Source: JAICMB01 sp035295125 (GTDB lineage Bacteria; Acidobacteriota; Terriglobia; Bryobacterales; Bryobacteraceae). Taken from it: a stretch of 64,000 nt of DNA. This document shows positions 20,201 to 32,900 of the stretch, piece by piece. The notes below the pieces were generated by a model. It made no database searches, was not told the DNA's origin, and saw nothing but the letters and a program-made list of their open reading frames with translations. Position numbers and translations under genes: made by a program. The stretch covers positions 1-64,000 of the forward strand of contig DATGJP010000003.1 in assembly GCA_035295125.1 (NCBI GenBank). The letters are read 5' to 3'. Within the stretch, counting starts at the first letter, position 1. The number at the start of each line of letters is the position of its first letter.

Positions 20201-21259
20201 TCACCGATAAACTTTGCTGAAGCCGAGCAAAAGAATCACGATGCCGAGCATGATCACCAGGGCGATCGCGGCACGACGAAAACGGAATGCGGAGATTTCC
20301 TCCTCGTCGATCGGCGGCAAAGACTGCACCGCCACCGGAACCACTGGCTCGAAGACCTCCGGCGCCGACTCTGGAGCGGGCGGCACCGGAACCGTGGGCA
20401 AGGGCCGAAGCGGAGCCGCCTGTGTCATCCGGTTCAAGAGGCGTTGCACGCTCTCCAGCCGCTCGCGAAAATTGCTCGCGCTCTGGAAGCGCTGGTCCGG
20501 CTGCTTCGCGAGTGCCTGTAAAACGATGTGGTTCAACTCGAACGACAGTTCCCGGTTCAACTGGATCGGCGGAACCGGCGTTTCGCTCACATGCGATGCC
20601 ATGAGCTGGAATTGGCTCACTGAATCGAAGGGTTTTCGCCCCGTCACAAGCTCATATAGGACTACACCAACTGAATAAAGATCCGTGCGGGCGTCCAGGT
20701 TCGACAGCCCCTGGATTTGCTCGGGCGAGATGTAGTGTAAAGACCCTAGGACAGTACCCACCTGCGTGAGCCGCGCATCGTTGTTCGAGCGCGCCAGCGC
20801 GAACCCTGCCAGCTTAACGGTGCCGTCGCACGCAACCAGGATGTGTTCCGTTGTGATGTCGCGATGGATCACGCCGTGCCCGTGCGCGCACTCCAGTGCT
20901 GAGAGCAATTGGCAAATCCATTCCAGCGCCTGTTCGAGGGGCACGGGACCCGACCGAATCTGCTGCGCCAGCGTGACGCCGTCCACCAGCTCCGTCGTCA
21001 TGACGAGCTGCCCATTCAGGCGTCCAGCGTTATAAAACGTGACGATATGGGGGTGCACCATGCCCGCGTGGATCTTGACCTCGCGCAGGAAGCGCTCCGC
21101 CATCTCCTCGTTCTCGCTCACGTTCGGGGACAAAACCTTCAGTGCCTCAACACGTTGGGCGATGAGGTTCCTAACCTTGAAGGTGACCCCGGACGCGGAC
21201 CGGTCGACCACATCCAGAAACTCGTAATCTCCGACGGTAGTACCTAGCTCAAAGGCCAT
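20201..21259 (-). CDS. Predicted pseudokinase (PknB-like)
   Basis: 352 aa from the ATG at 21259; a GTG at 21295 would add 12 residues. It aligns end to end with the kinase domain of the next gene, but key positions are lost. The glycine loop reads VVDRSASGV. HRDITTEHI has His139 where the catalytic Asn should be and Thr136 where Lys is usual. The DFG motif is GFA (152-154), so the magnesium-binding aspartate is absent. The ATP lysine K41 and HRD aspartate remain. A Pro-rich linker and one C-terminal transmembrane helix (IALVIMLGIVILLLGF) follow. It is likely a membrane scaffold or allosteric partner of the downstream kinase. Confidence 0.85.
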   Translation of the reverse strand: MAFELGTTVGDYEFLDVVDRSASGVTFKVRNLIAQRVEALKVLSPNVSENEEMAERFLREVKIHAGMVHPHIVTFYNAGRLNGQLVMTTELVDGVTLAQQIRSGPVPLEQALEWICQLLSALECAHGHGVIHRDITTEHILVACDGTVKLAGFALARSNNDARLTQVGTVLGSLHYISPEQIQGLSNLDARTDLYSVGVVLYELVTGRKPFDSVSQFQLMASHVSETPVPPIQLNRELSFELNHIVLQALAKQPDQRFQSASNFRERLESVQRLLNRMTQAAPLRPLPTVPVPPAPESAPEVFEPVVPVAVQSLPPIDEEEISAFRFRRAAIALVIMLGIVILLLGFSKVYR

Positions 21260-21367
21260 GCCGACAATTACCCCCCTTTTTATCGGCCGGTCCACGGTAC
21301 TCCGATAGAGCGGGTTCTACGGCGTGGCTTTTTTATGCGATCATCGGAAGCGTTCGGAGGAGTCCCG

Positions 21368-21781
21368 ATGGCACTGAGCGTAAGAACCGTTGAGTATTTC
21401 TACATGAAAGTCAAAGACGAGCCAGGGAAGGCATACGAATTCCTGGCGAAGCTGGCCTCTGAGGAAATCAACCTTCTGGCCTTCAGCGCCGTGCCCTTCG
21501 GCCCGAACCACGTGGAACTGACCATCTTCCCGGACCGCAGCGATAACCTGCTGCGAGTTGCGCAAAAGCTTGGATGGTCCTTGACGGGTCCCCAGCACGC
21601 CTGCCTGATCCAAGGCGACGACCAGCTCGGCGCGCTCGCCGACATCCAGCGGCGGCTCATCGATGCCGGTGTCCAGATCTATGCCTCCACCGGAATCACC
21701 GACGGCGAAGGCCACTATGGCTATGTCATTTATATGAAAGAAGGCGACTACCTGATGGCCGCCAAGACCCTGGCACCGTGA
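21368..21781 (+). CDS. ACT-domain-like small protein
   Basis: 137 aa. Start chosen at the ATG at 21368, which follows CGGAGGA at good distance. Two ACT-like halves are visible: VEYFYMKVKDEPGKAYEFLAKLASEEINLLAF near the N-terminus and LADIQRRLIDAGVQIYASTGI near the C-terminus. These form the beta-alpha-beta ligand-binding fold that usually senses amino acids. No enzyme domain is attached and the neighbours give no pathway, so the ligand is unknown. A family A repeat follows the stop. Confidence 0.75.
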   Translation: MALSVRTVEYFYMKVKDEPGKAYEFLAKLASEEINLLAFSAVPFGPNHVELTIFPDRSDNLLRVAQKLGWSLTGPQHACLIQGDDQLGALADIQRRLIDAGVQIYASTGITDGEGHYGYVIYMKEGDYLMAAKTLAP

Positions 21782-21789
21782 TTGGTGTA

Positions 21790-21920
21790 TTTACACAGCC
21801 TCTGACTTTTCGCGTCCCGCGAATATTCTAAGTTGTGGAAGTATGCGCAGGCGGTTTCCCCTGCGCGTTCCCCCTGAAGTCCAACGATAGGCCGCTTGCT
21901 CCACCCTTCCACGTTACTTA
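21790..21920. repeat. Family A element
   Basis: TTACACAGCCTCTGAC, CGCGTCCCGCGAATATTCT, GTGGAAGTATGCGCAGGC, GGTTTCCCCTGCGCG and CCACCCTTCCACG occur in family order. The long arms GTGGAAG and CTTCCAC bracket the palindromic core. It fills the gap between two convergent genes. Confidence 0.75.
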
Positions 21921-21946
21921 AAGAATCAGAGCTGTTTAATTCCCAA

Positions 21947-24580
21947 TCAGCCTTCGTCGCGAAGCACCGTCATAGGATCCACTCTCGCCGCGCAACTCGC
22001 CGGAATCAAGGCCGATAGTAAACCGACAAGCGTCATTAGAAAACACGCAACTGCGAGGGCGGCCGGGTCCAACGCGGACACCTGGAATAGGAGGCTCTTC
22101 AGGACCCGAGTGAGCGCAAAGGCGCCACCCAGTCCTAACACAAGCCCTACGAGGAGCATCGAGAGAGCATCGCGCAAGGTGTGTGACACGACGTCGCCCG
22201 GCCGCGCGCCCACGGCCATGCGAATGCCAATCTCACGGCGCTGCTGGGTCACTGCGTGCGCCAAAACGCCATAGAGTCCGAGTGCAGCCAGCAGCGCGGC
22301 CACGCCGGCGAAGGCTCCCGCGACCCACGTAGGCTCCGTCGCCCAGAGCATGCTATGTTTCTTCACCTGTTCCATCGTCCTCACATCGCCCAGGGGCAGA
22401 TGGGCATCGACCTGCCGCACTGCTTCCCGAATTCCGGACACGGCCGCCTGAGGATCGCTACGCGTGCGAACTACCAGGTTGATGTCCTGTCGCGGGAACT
22501 GGGCCAAAGGCACATAGATTACCGGCTCAATCGGCGCATGCAGTCCACTGGTACGCTCGTTACGAATCACGCCCACGATCCGCGGGCTAACCGGGGACTC
22601 CGGGATGGGACCGTAGCCGGGTAAGTAAATGCCTACAGCTCGTCCTACCGGATTCGACATGCCAAATGCGCTTGACAAATGCCGCGCCACTTCCTGATTG
22701 ATCACCATCACGGGCGGGGCGCCCGTGCGATCGCGAACTTCAATTCCGCGCCCGGACTCCACTGGAATTTGGAGTGTCGGGAAGTACCAGGGATCGACCA
22801 TTTTGACGCGAACGAGAAGTTCATCCTTTACTCCCGGCAAAGTGATGAACTCTCCCCAACGCACACCTTCAAGGGGCAAACCGATTGAGACGGAAGCCTG
22901 CTCGACTCCGGGCAGGGATCGCAGCCGTTCGACGACGGCTTCGTAGAATGCGATTGCGGTTTCGGGCGCCGGGTATGCCGCCGACGGAAGATCGGCCGAC
23001 ATCGTAATCACATGGTCGATTCTGACCCCGGCATCCACTTGCTGAAGTTTCGCCAGGCTCTTGAACAGGAGCGCCGCGCCGCAGATCAACACGACGGAAG
23101 CCGCGACTTCACCGATGACGATCGTGCGCCGCACCGCTGCACTTGACCCGGACGATCCTCGTGCGGCCTGATTCAGTGAGCCTGACAGCTTGCCGAAAGA
23201 GGTCTGCAGAGAAGGAAGCAGACCTGTGAGTATCAAGACCGTCATCACGGCGACGGCGGCAAAACCAAGGACGCTCAGATCCAGGCTGAGATCAGCCGTA
23301 AATGGCAGCGATGCCGCCACCAGGGGCGTCGCCGCATGGAGTAGCAGGTAGGCCACCGCAATCCCCGCGATGCCCCCCAGAAGGCACAGAACGAGGCTCT
23401 CGGTGAACAACTGCGCGATCAAACGGCCGCGGCCTGCCCCCAACGCGGTCCGTAGGGCCATTTCCTTCCGCCGGGTTGCTCCTTTGGCCAACACCAGGTT
23501 CGCCACGTTCGCGCAGGCGATCAGCAACACAAGGAGGACGGATGCGAACGCGAGGTAGATGGAGCGGCGCAGGGTATCTCCTACCAGCAACCGCGCGAAC
23601 GGATCGACCGTGAAGCCCCAGTCTTTTTGCGCGATGACACCGGCAAGACTGGCTCTCAGCGCGCGCATCTTGGCCTGCGCCTGCTCTATGCTTACACCGG
23701 GGCGCAGACGTCCCACGACGTGCAGCCAGTGCTGGCCGCGATTCATCTGATCGGGCGCGAAGATCAACGGCTTCCAGACCCGCGCCTCGTGCCTGTCGAA
23801 ACTACCCTTGGGCAATACCCCGATGATCCTGTGCGGCTGGCCATCGAGCAACAAATCGCGTTTCAGAATACCGGGGTCGCCGCCAAATTGCCTCTGCCAC
23901 AATGAATGGCTCAGCACCACAACCAGGGCTGCACCCGGCTGGTCCTCTCCAGGTACGAACGTGCGCCCGATTTGGGCCTGCACGTGGAATACGTTGAAGT
24001 AATCGGCCGACACCATTTTCCCCGAGAGGCGAACCGGATCACCGTCAGTGGCCACCGCGGCTTTGAAAGATTCTTCCGCGGCCAATGCTTCGAAGACGTC
24101 GCCCTGCCGCTTCCAGTCGAGGAAAGTCAGGGTCGTGGTGGGATTGCGCTGGCTCGCCGCTGGAGTTTCCCACACCCTCACCATGCGCTCCGGCTCGGGA
24201 AAGGGAAGTGGTTTCAACAACACGGCATTCACGATACTGAACATGGCCGTGTTGGCCCCGATGCCGAGAGCCAGCAGACCGATGGTGACCGTAGTGAACC
24301 CCGGGTCACGCGCCAGCGAAGCCATCCCGTACCGCACGTCTCTCCAAAGGTTCTCTACCCAACGGACGCTCCGTTGATCGCGGTGATCTTCCTTCATTTG
24401 TTGGATTCCTCCAAAACCACGGCGAGCCACGCGGCGAGCTTCTTCGCGCGACAGCCCGCTGGCAATCGCATCGAGCTCAGCCATCTCGATGTGGGCGAGA
24501 ATCTCACCGTCCAGTTCCCCATCGAGACGCCGCTTGCGAACAAGCGCCAGCAGGCGGCGCAACGCGAATCGAATCTTCAC
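21947..24580 (-). CDS. ADOP-type MacB/FtsX permease
   Basis: 877 aa. A ~80-residue cytoplasmic prefix (ELDGEILAHIEMAELDAIASGLSREEAR) precedes WRDVRYGMASLARDPGFTTVTIGLLALGIGANTAMF, the opening of a MacB-like permease. Two permease halves follow, each with a periplasmic MacB_PCD domain and an FtsX bundle; LVLLIACANVANLVLAKG lies mid-protein and QQRREIGIRMAVGA near the end. About eight transmembrane helices are expected. No ATPase is encoded here, as is usual for this acidobacterial 'orphan' permease family, whose substrates are unknown. The start overlaps the padR stop by 4 bases, so expression is coupled. Confidence 0.93.
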   Translation of the reverse strand: MKIRFALRRLLALVRKRRLDGELDGEILAHIEMAELDAIASGLSREEARRVARRGFGGIQQMKEDHRDQRSVRWVENLWRDVRYGMASLARDPGFTTVTIGLLALGIGANTAMFSIVNAVLLKPLPFPEPERMVRVWETPAASQRNPTTTLTFLDWKRQGDVFEALAAEESFKAAVATDGDPVRLSGKMVSADYFNVFHVQAQIGRTFVPGEDQPGAALVVVLSHSLWQRQFGGDPGILKRDLLLDGQPHRIIGVLPKGSFDRHEARVWKPLIFAPDQMNRGQHWLHVVGRLRPGVSIEQAQAKMRALRASLAGVIAQKDWGFTVDPFARLLVGDTLRRSIYLAFASVLLVLLIACANVANLVLAKGATRRKEMALRTALGAGRGRLIAQLFTESLVLCLLGGIAGIAVAYLLLHAATPLVAASLPFTADLSLDLSVLGFAAVAVMTVLILTGLLPSLQTSFGKLSGSLNQAARGSSGSSAAVRRTIVIGEVAASVVLICGAALLFKSLAKLQQVDAGVRIDHVITMSADLPSAAYPAPETAIAFYEAVVERLRSLPGVEQASVSIGLPLEGVRWGEFITLPGVKDELLVRVKMVDPWYFPTLQIPVESGRGIEVRDRTGAPPVMVINQEVARHLSSAFGMSNPVGRAVGIYLPGYGPIPESPVSPRIVGVIRNERTSGLHAPIEPVIYVPLAQFPRQDINLVVRTRSDPQAAVSGIREAVRQVDAHLPLGDVRTMEQVKKHSMLWATEPTWVAGAFAGVAALLAALGLYGVLAHAVTQQRREIGIRMAVGARPGDVVSHTLRDALSMLLVGLVLGLGGAFALTRVLKSLLFQVSALDPAALAVACFLMTLVGLLSALIPASCAARVDPMTVLRDEG

Positions 24581-24915
24581 GACTCCGCCTCCAGGAATCG
24601 GGCCACCAGCGCTGTTGCCCTCTCCCAGTTCGCAACCGCGACACTGAGCTGCTTAGCTCCAGCCCTGGTCAGCGAATAGAACTTGACCTTGCGCTTTGTT
24701 TCCGAAATTCCCCACTGCGTGCGAATCCACCCTTGCTCTTCCAGGCGTATGAGGGCTGGGTAGATCGACCCCTGGTTGAGTCGGACGAGATTCTCCGCGA
24801 CCTGCTCGATTCTCCTGGCGATGCGGTAGCCGTGCATCGGCCCCATCGTGTCGAGTGTTTTGAGGATCAGCAGATCGAGAGTTCCGTAGGGGACGTCCGT
24901 TTTTTGTTCAGACAT
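24577..24915 (-). CDS. PadR family transcriptional regulator
   Basis: 112 aa from the ATG at 24915; a TTG at 24927 is the alternative. The winged-helix pattern is clear: YGTLDLLILKTLDTMGPMHGYRIARRIEQ, then the recognition and wing segment LNQGSIYPALIRLEEQGWI and KRKVKFYSLTRAGAKQL. PadR proteins are repressors responding to small molecules. Its overlap with the permease gene suggests it represses its own operon, and a palindrome sits in the promoter just upstream. Confidence 0.93.
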   Translation of the reverse strand: MSEQKTDVPYGTLDLLILKTLDTMGPMHGYRIARRIEQVAENLVRLNQGSIYPALIRLEEQGWIRTQWGISETKRKVKFYSLTRAGAKQLSVAVANWERATALVARFLEAES

Positions 24916-24936
24916 GTTGACTGCCAACAGCTACAT

Positions 24937-24965
24937 AGTACATCTTTCTACCGGTAGGCTGTCAA
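24937..24965 (-). promoter_or_regulatory. Sigma-70-like promoter with palindrome in spacer
   Basis: Read on the minus strand: TTGACA (24960-24965), 17 bp, TGTACT (24937-24942), with padR starting about 22 bases downstream. The spacer contains the perfect palindrome CTACCGGTAG (24948-24957), a natural operator position for PadR autorepression. Confidence 0.6.
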
Positions 24966-25019
24966 CATATGCGCAAAGCGCGACGCGCAGTCTTCGACCG
25001 CGCCACGAGTTCATTCCTG

Positions 25020-25150
25020 GTATCACAGCCGATGACCCTTCTCGTCCCGCGACGATTTGGAAGATGTGGAAGGGTGGAGCAGGCCTTCAGCCTGCCTTTG
25101 GACTTCACCGGGAAAGGACAGGCGAAACCGCCTGTCCCACCTTTTCAAAC
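25020..25150. repeat. Family A element
   Basis: CGTCCCGCGACGATTTGG, GATGTGGAAGGGTGGAGCAG, CCTTCAGCCTGCC and AGGCGAAACCGCCTGTCCCACC are in family order. It lies in the 320-bp gap between padR and the oxidoreductase start. The reading frame happens to be open through it, which would give a false 89-residue extension of the downstream gene. Confidence 0.8.
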
Positions 25151-25235
25151 CCGAGAGTTTCCGTTGGTTGCGGCTGTGCTGCTTTGCATTTTCCTAAAAC
25201 GAAGTGACATTGAACCTGTGCTGTACTGGTGGTTC

Positions 25236-26447
<1,212 letters not shown>

Positions 26448-26453
26448 GGATCG

Positions 26454-26960
26454 ATGCTCGTGATCATGGCGGGACTGCCCGCCACCGGCAAGAGTACGCT
26501 GGCGCGTGCGTTGTCCGAGCGGTCAAACGGAGTGGTGTTGGACAAGGATCCGATCCGGCGCGCCCTGTTTCCGCCCCACGAAATCGAGTACTCGTCCGAG
26601 CAGGACGACTTCTGCATGGAGTTGATGCTCCAGACGGCGGCATACCTGTGGCGCAGGAATCCTGAGCGTGTGGTTTTCCTCGACGGACGGACATTCTCGC
26701 ATGAGTATCAGATCCGCCGGGCGGTCGAGTTCGCCGGGAGTGCCGGCCAGCCATTTCGAATCATCGAGTGTGTATGTTCGGAAGCCACGGCCCGCCGGCG
26801 GCTCGAGCATGACATTGCGGAGCAGCGTCATCCCGCGGCGAACCGTGACTTCGCGTTATACCTTCGCGTGAAAGCAGCCTTCGAACCAATTACACTGCCC
26901 AAACTCATCGTAAACACCGACGGTCCGCTGGCGGAGGCCGTGGCGCAGGCAACAGGCTGA
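26454..26960 (+). CDS. P-loop kinase-like ATPase (AAA_33 type)
   Basis: 168 aa. Walker A is GLPATGKST (7-15), and DKDPIRRALF follows as in small-molecule or polynucleotide kinases. VVFLDGRTF is the second strand-acid motif, and CVCSEATARRRLEHDIAE resembles a lid. Relatives include zeta-toxin-like and gluconokinase-like enzymes; no antitoxin partner is adjacent. Six bases separate it from the oxidoreductase, so they probably share a transcript. Substrate unknown. Confidence 0.85.
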   Translation: MLVIMAGLPATGKSTLARALSERSNGVVLDKDPIRRALFPPHEIEYSSEQDDFCMELMLQTAAYLWRRNPERVVFLDGRTFSHEYQIRRAVEFAGSAGQPFRIIECVCSEATARRRLEHDIAEQRHPAANRDFALYLRVKAAFEPITLPKLIVNTDGPLAEAVAQATG

Positions 26961-26976
26961 TTGGCCCCTGTCCTAC

Positions 26977-29900
26977 CTACGGCGCGAAGTACCCATTCAC
27001 ATCAATCACGAGGTCGGTCGTGTTGCTGACAAACACGCCGATCCCACCCGTCCCGCCCGCCGGAACGATCGCCGCATTCGCGATGACGCGCCCATCGAAC
27101 GCATTGAGAGTTGAAACGATCGGCAGTTGCGCCGGAGTGCCTGGCCAGGTCGTCAGATAAATGAGCTGGCCTTGCGGCACAACCGTCATGTTGAGCGAGT
27201 ACGCCTGGGCCGTCGCTGGTAATCCGCAAGAGCTCTGGCGCAGCGGGAAATCGCGCTCGGCGTTGAAAGGAACACTCGGGCCGCCAAACATTCCGGTGGC
27301 GCCTCGCGTATCGGCTACGCGGCACGGTGTAATGTTGTTGAAGAACAACGCGCCAGTTCCTCCCGGAGGAGCAAAGTAGCCGTTGATGTCGACAATCAGG
27401 TCTGTTGTGTCGCTGACGAAGAAACTCACCGCTCCGTTGAGGCCAGCGGCCACAATTGCGGCGTTCGCCTGCACTTTACCCAGGAATGAGTTCAGTGACG
27501 AAGCGACGGGCATCGGCATGCCGGTCGGCCAGGCGGTCACGAAGTTCAGTTTCCCGGCTGCCGGAAGCGCCGTGACGTTCAGAGAAAACGCCTGCGCGTT
27601 GGCAGGAATACCGCACCCGCTCGCCGGTACCGGAATATCTCGCGATTGATTGAACGGGATGGACGGCGCTCCATACACTCCGGTTTTGCCCTGCCCTGCG
27701 CGCGTGTCCGCAATACGGCAAGGCGTCACCGGATAAAACGCCATCGCGCCTCCGCCCGGCGGGATGAAATACCCGTTGATGTCGATAATCACATCCGCGG
27801 GATTGCTTACGAACACACTAATCGAGCCATTCGTCCCGGCCGGCAGAATGGCCTGGTTCGCGGTGGGGCTGCCATCCGTTGCGTTCAGCGTGGAAACAAG
27901 GGGCTGCGCCTGGCCCGCCGGCCAGGCAGTCAGGTAACCCAGAGCGCCGCTCGACGGCACTGCCGTGATGGTCATCGAGTAGGCGCGGACGTTGGCCGGA
28001 ATGTTGCAGTTGCCCGACAGTATCGGGAAATCGCGGCTGCCGCCGGCGCCTAGCGACGGCGCGCCGAAAGCTCCCGATTTGCCACTGCCCGCGCGCGTGT
28101 CGACGATACGGCAGGAGTTCATAGGAATGAAGCCCAGTCCCGTAGTGTTCGACGCGACGAAGGTCGCGGTGACGGTATGAGCCCCGTTCATAGTCAGATT
28201 CTGCGGGTTGGTAAGCCCACTCAAGTCGCCCAACCATCCTGCGAACAGGTAACCCGAGTTTGCCGCGGCGGTGATCTGCACCACCGAACCTGCGTTGTAC
28301 ATTCCATTCGCCGAGGTCGGACTTACCGTGACGGCCCCCGCCCCGGCCGGTGAAACATTCGTCGTCAGCGAGTACTGCACGACAAAAGGAGCAAAGTTTG
28401 CGGTCTCCGCGATCGGCGAATTTGTAGTGAGGACCGCCGGATTGGCTGTACCCGTGTACGAACCGCTGCCCGATCCGGTCCAACCCGTAAATGCGTAGCC
28501 GGCCGCAGGCACCGCCGCGATCTGCACTGTCGTGCCGGAGTTGTAATAACCACTCGCAGGCGACACCGATCCGCCCGTCCCCGCGGTCACTGTCAAGTAG
28601 TACTCGGTGCCGTACACGGCCGTATAGTTCACAGGGGTCGATGGCGCGATCACCGTGTGCGATGAGGCGCCGCCATCGGTCCAATAGCTGAACACGTACT
28701 GAGTGCCGTTACTCGGGCTGGGCTGACCAGCCGCAATCGTGTGCGAGGTACCCGCTGTCCAAGTCACGGTCTGCGGGCTGCTTTGGTTCACTCCATCGAT
28801 GATCACCGGCAGGCTGGGCGGAATAGTCGCCACCAGGTTATTTACCACCGGTTCAGTTGTAGGAGTACCCGATAAGCCGATCGGAGTGCCGTTGGTGGGC
28901 GTGTAGCTACCCGTGAAACCATTGCCATTGTTCGTGAACGTGAAGGTTCCCGGTCCGTTGGGTCCGGTGTAGGTGCCGGTCCACGTGTTCCCGGTCACGG
29001 TACCGGTGAACGTCGGCCCGTTCGGAATGGTGCCGGTGAGTGTGCTGCCTGTACCCGTAACCGTCATCGTTCCTAAAGGAGTGCTAAAGGTGCCGGTGAA
29101 CGGACTGGGAGTCGCAGGGCAGAAATTCAGCCCGGCGATGCTGTCGCTCGTCCACGTGGCGGTCACCTGATTCACACCGTTGAAGTTGCCCCAGAACGCG
29201 AGTGGGTTCCCATCCAATACGCTGGCTCCTTTGTTCAACCAGCCGTATCCCGTCGTTGTAGCGGAACCGGGCGCCGTCCCTGGCCATGGAGTGCTCGAGG
29301 TGAAGATTGGATCGAAGCAACAACCGGAGCTTTCTCCAAGGTCGGTCCAAAGACCGCCGAGGAAGTTGATATTCGAAAACTGCGCAATCTGGTTCGAAGC
29401 CTGGCCGTATTGGCCGGTACTGCCGTTATTCAGGATCGTTGAATTGGTCTTCGCAATGACGAAGTTTCCTTGCGTCACCGCGCCACCGCCGCTGCCGTAT
29501 GACGTGACGGTTGCCGCCCATGTACCCGCCCAGCTAAAGGAGCGGCCCGCCGCCCAGTAAGACGTGGTTCCTCCCGAGCTGGTGGTCGTGCCCTGGAAAT
29601 ACCCGCCCAACATCTTCCAGGCGATGGTTCCCGAAGAACCAAGAGCATCCGCGTAAGTGCCTGTCAAGGTGACTCCGTCGTCAGGGAAACTTGGCCCGCT
29701 GAATGGACCAGCCGCGGAGACCGTGCCGGTGATGACGCCACCGTTCGGATAACTGCCGGTAACCGTCCGGTCATTGAAATTGACCTTCAGCGTCACAATC
29801 CCGAATGGAGTATTCCAACGGCCATGGAATCCATACGAGGCTCCATTCGTGTAGCCGCCTCCTTCCCATTCCATGCCCAGTGTCATCTGGCCGTTTGAGA

Positions 29901-32900
29901 TCGTCCCCGGAGGTTGGCGCGATCCGCTGAAAGTCGCACCCGCTCCCCCTGCCGGCGTGTAGCTGCCGGTGAAATTGGCGACGTCAGTGGTTGGAATGCT
30001 CACCGTGAACGTCCCTCCACCTCCACCAGGACTCGAATACGTTCCCGCCAGCGTATTGCCCGACGGTGTGCCAATAAACGTCCCGCCGGCAAACGTGCAA
30101 CTCGGCGGCACCCACAGCGTCACGCTGCCATTCAGATTCATATAGCCCGCAATGCGGCCAAATGGCGTGGTAAACCAATCGCCAATCCAGAGAGCGGCGC
30201 CGTTGTTCGTATTGCATGCCACCGCCGGGGTGTACTGGGTACTCCGGGTTCCAACCCACGGTCCTAATACCCCGCTCGTGAATTGGTTGGGGACTCCAAC
30301 GATGGTCATGCCGTCCGGAGAAACCTGGAAGCGCGCTGGATAACCGCCGTTCGTGCCACCGTAGTACAGACTGAGCACGTTTCCGCTCACAATTCCGTGC
30401 GTCACCGGGCCGACGAAATATCCGGTGATGAAGCCATCCGTGCCAAGTGTAAAGGTTGCGCCTCCATAGGCCGGGAAGTTCCATTGGCCCGCGAATGAAG
30501 TTGCGCATCCCGGACCGCCCGGGCCGAGAATCGTCGTGGGATCATTCACCGTAGCAGTCCCGCTCGTTCCGCCTCCGGTCACGGACGCAGAGTTTGTGAG
30601 CGCGGATGGAGCATTCGCAGCGACGTTCACGGTCAGCGTAATTGCCGGGTAGCTCGCCGCCGGCAATAGCGAATCGCCGCGCGTGCAGGTCAGGTTCGAT
30701 AAGGTGCAACTCCAACCATTCCCCGAAATTACGGTGGCGTTCATCCCGATCGGAAGGGCGTCCGTTAGCGTCACCGTGCCCGAGGTCGCCACTGCGCCCG
30801 AATTTGTCACCGTGATGGTGTAGGTATCGCCGACATCGCCCTGCCGGAAGTTGCCAGTGTGAGTCTTGGCAATTGTGAATGCCGGAACGCCCGTGCCGGT
30901 GATCGTTGTCTGGTCGTTCGCCGAATCGTTCGAGGTGTTGCCTTCGCCGCCGCCCGATACTGTCGCGGTATTCGTAACACTGCTCGGGGCGGTGCTGGAC
31001 ACACTCACCGTGAGGGTGATCGGGGGGTAACTTGCAGCCGCGGCCAAGGCATCCGTACGGGTGCATGTCTTCGAACTCAGCGTGCAGGTCCATCCGAGCC
31101 CGGACATACCGGTAGCGGTCATCCCGCTGGGTAGCTGATCGGTTACCGTCACGGTACCTGTCGTTGTCGAGCCACCCGAGTTTGTTACGACGATCGTGTA
31201 TGTATCGGCGGTATCGCCCGGGTGGAAGCTGCCCGAATGAGACTTAGTGATCGTCAAGTCCGGCGGACCGATGCCGGTTGGATCGTTGGCGGTTTTGTTG
31301 TTGGAAGTAACGCTGCCCCCGCCCGCAACGGTTGCGCTGTTGATGACCATCCCAGGCGCATTGCTGGCCACGCTGACCGTCAGTGTAATCGGGGGATAGC
31401 TCGCCAGTGCATTCAACGCGTCGGTACGTGTGCAGGTCAGGGTGCCCAGCGTGCACGACCAGCCGCTGCCGGCGATCGCTGTCGCCGCAAGACCGGTCGG
31501 CAAGGCGTCCGTCACCGTCGCGGTGCCCGTCGTCGGCGAGCCACCCGCGTTCGTAACCGTAATCGTATAGTTCTTACCCGTATCGCCGGGTTGGAAGCCT
31601 CCGGAGTGACGCTTGGCGATGGACAGGTCCGGGCCGCCTTGCGTGACCGTGTAATTCTGGGTCGCGACAACGATGGTCGCTTGCCGGATTGTACCCGTGT
31701 ACGCCGCCACCTGAAGTGTAAGATCGGCCGTGCCGGTCCCATTGCCGCCCCCCGGCGACACAATCGTAATCCACGAAGGCAGACCAGTGACACCCCAGGT
31801 ACAGGTCTGGTTGCTCGCCGTAACATGCACTACCAGTTGTCCGCCGTTATTGCCAACGCCGGCGGCAGCGGGGGTAACGCCAGTCGCGCACACTATGGTC
31901 CCCGCGCGCACCGGGTAGATGTACCGGCCCGGTATGCTGCTATTCACACTATTGGCAATCAGGCTGTTTGGACCACCGTCGAGAAATGCTCCATTGACAC
32001 CGGAACCCGGTAGTTCAAAGTAGGTGCCGGTTGTATTGGTGCCATTCGTGAATCCCACGCGCACACTGGTCCCGCCCAAGCCGCCGCTTCCGCCACTCGC
32101 ATCGCCGGTTTCCCATTGAATACTGGAGTAGTTCATCTCGATGTCAAAAAAACCGGCGCCCAGGTCGCTGCGGCCGATCAGTACAACCTGAAAGCTGTCC
32201 AACTTGTCCGTGTGCATGCTGTAATAGCCGACATTGATGGAATTCACCCCGAACGCCGGGTGGCCGTCAACGATGTCCTGCCCATACGTAACAACCGCGC
32301 CGGCGCGTGTATCCACGTCCGCCCAGAACGGCGCGATCATCACCGAGGAGATTTGCGGGATCGGAAGTGGCGAGAATGTGGAGTTGCTCGAGCCGAACGT
32401 GACGTTGCCGTTGTTGTTTACGTAAACCTGCGTGTAGGGATTTCCATAGAAATTGATCGAAAAGCCGAGCGCCACCGGGCCGCTATTGCAACTGTCGTCG
32501 CAGGCCGCAAGCGAACTCGTCCCGAAACCGGCATTCGTCCGAATCGGTCCGGAGAACCCGCCCGCTTGCGTGCGATAGATCGTCCCCTGCTGCATCACCA
32601 GGATCGTCCGCCCCACCACCGAGATGCTCGCGCCGCGAGGCGCGCCCGGGTTCGAGGTCACGGTGTAGTGCAGAGTCCCGTCGGCATTCGGAGTGTCGCT
32701 CACTTGAACCCACGACGCGCTGGAAGCCGCCGTCCACTTGCACTCGGGCGAAGTCTCCACCGCAATCGTTCCGCTTTCACCCAACTGCGGGATCTGCTTC
32801 AGCGCCTCCCCCACTTGATAGGTGCACGTCGCTACTCTCCCTAAGTACGGCCGGCCCGTGCTGCGTGTACCAGTAACCACAGCGGTGCCCGACGGATCAA

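Noticed and set aside
24969..25235. Upstream extension of the Gfo/Idh/MocA gene
   Set aside because: The extension is encoded by a family A repeat; the Tat-like leader at 25236 is the natural start.
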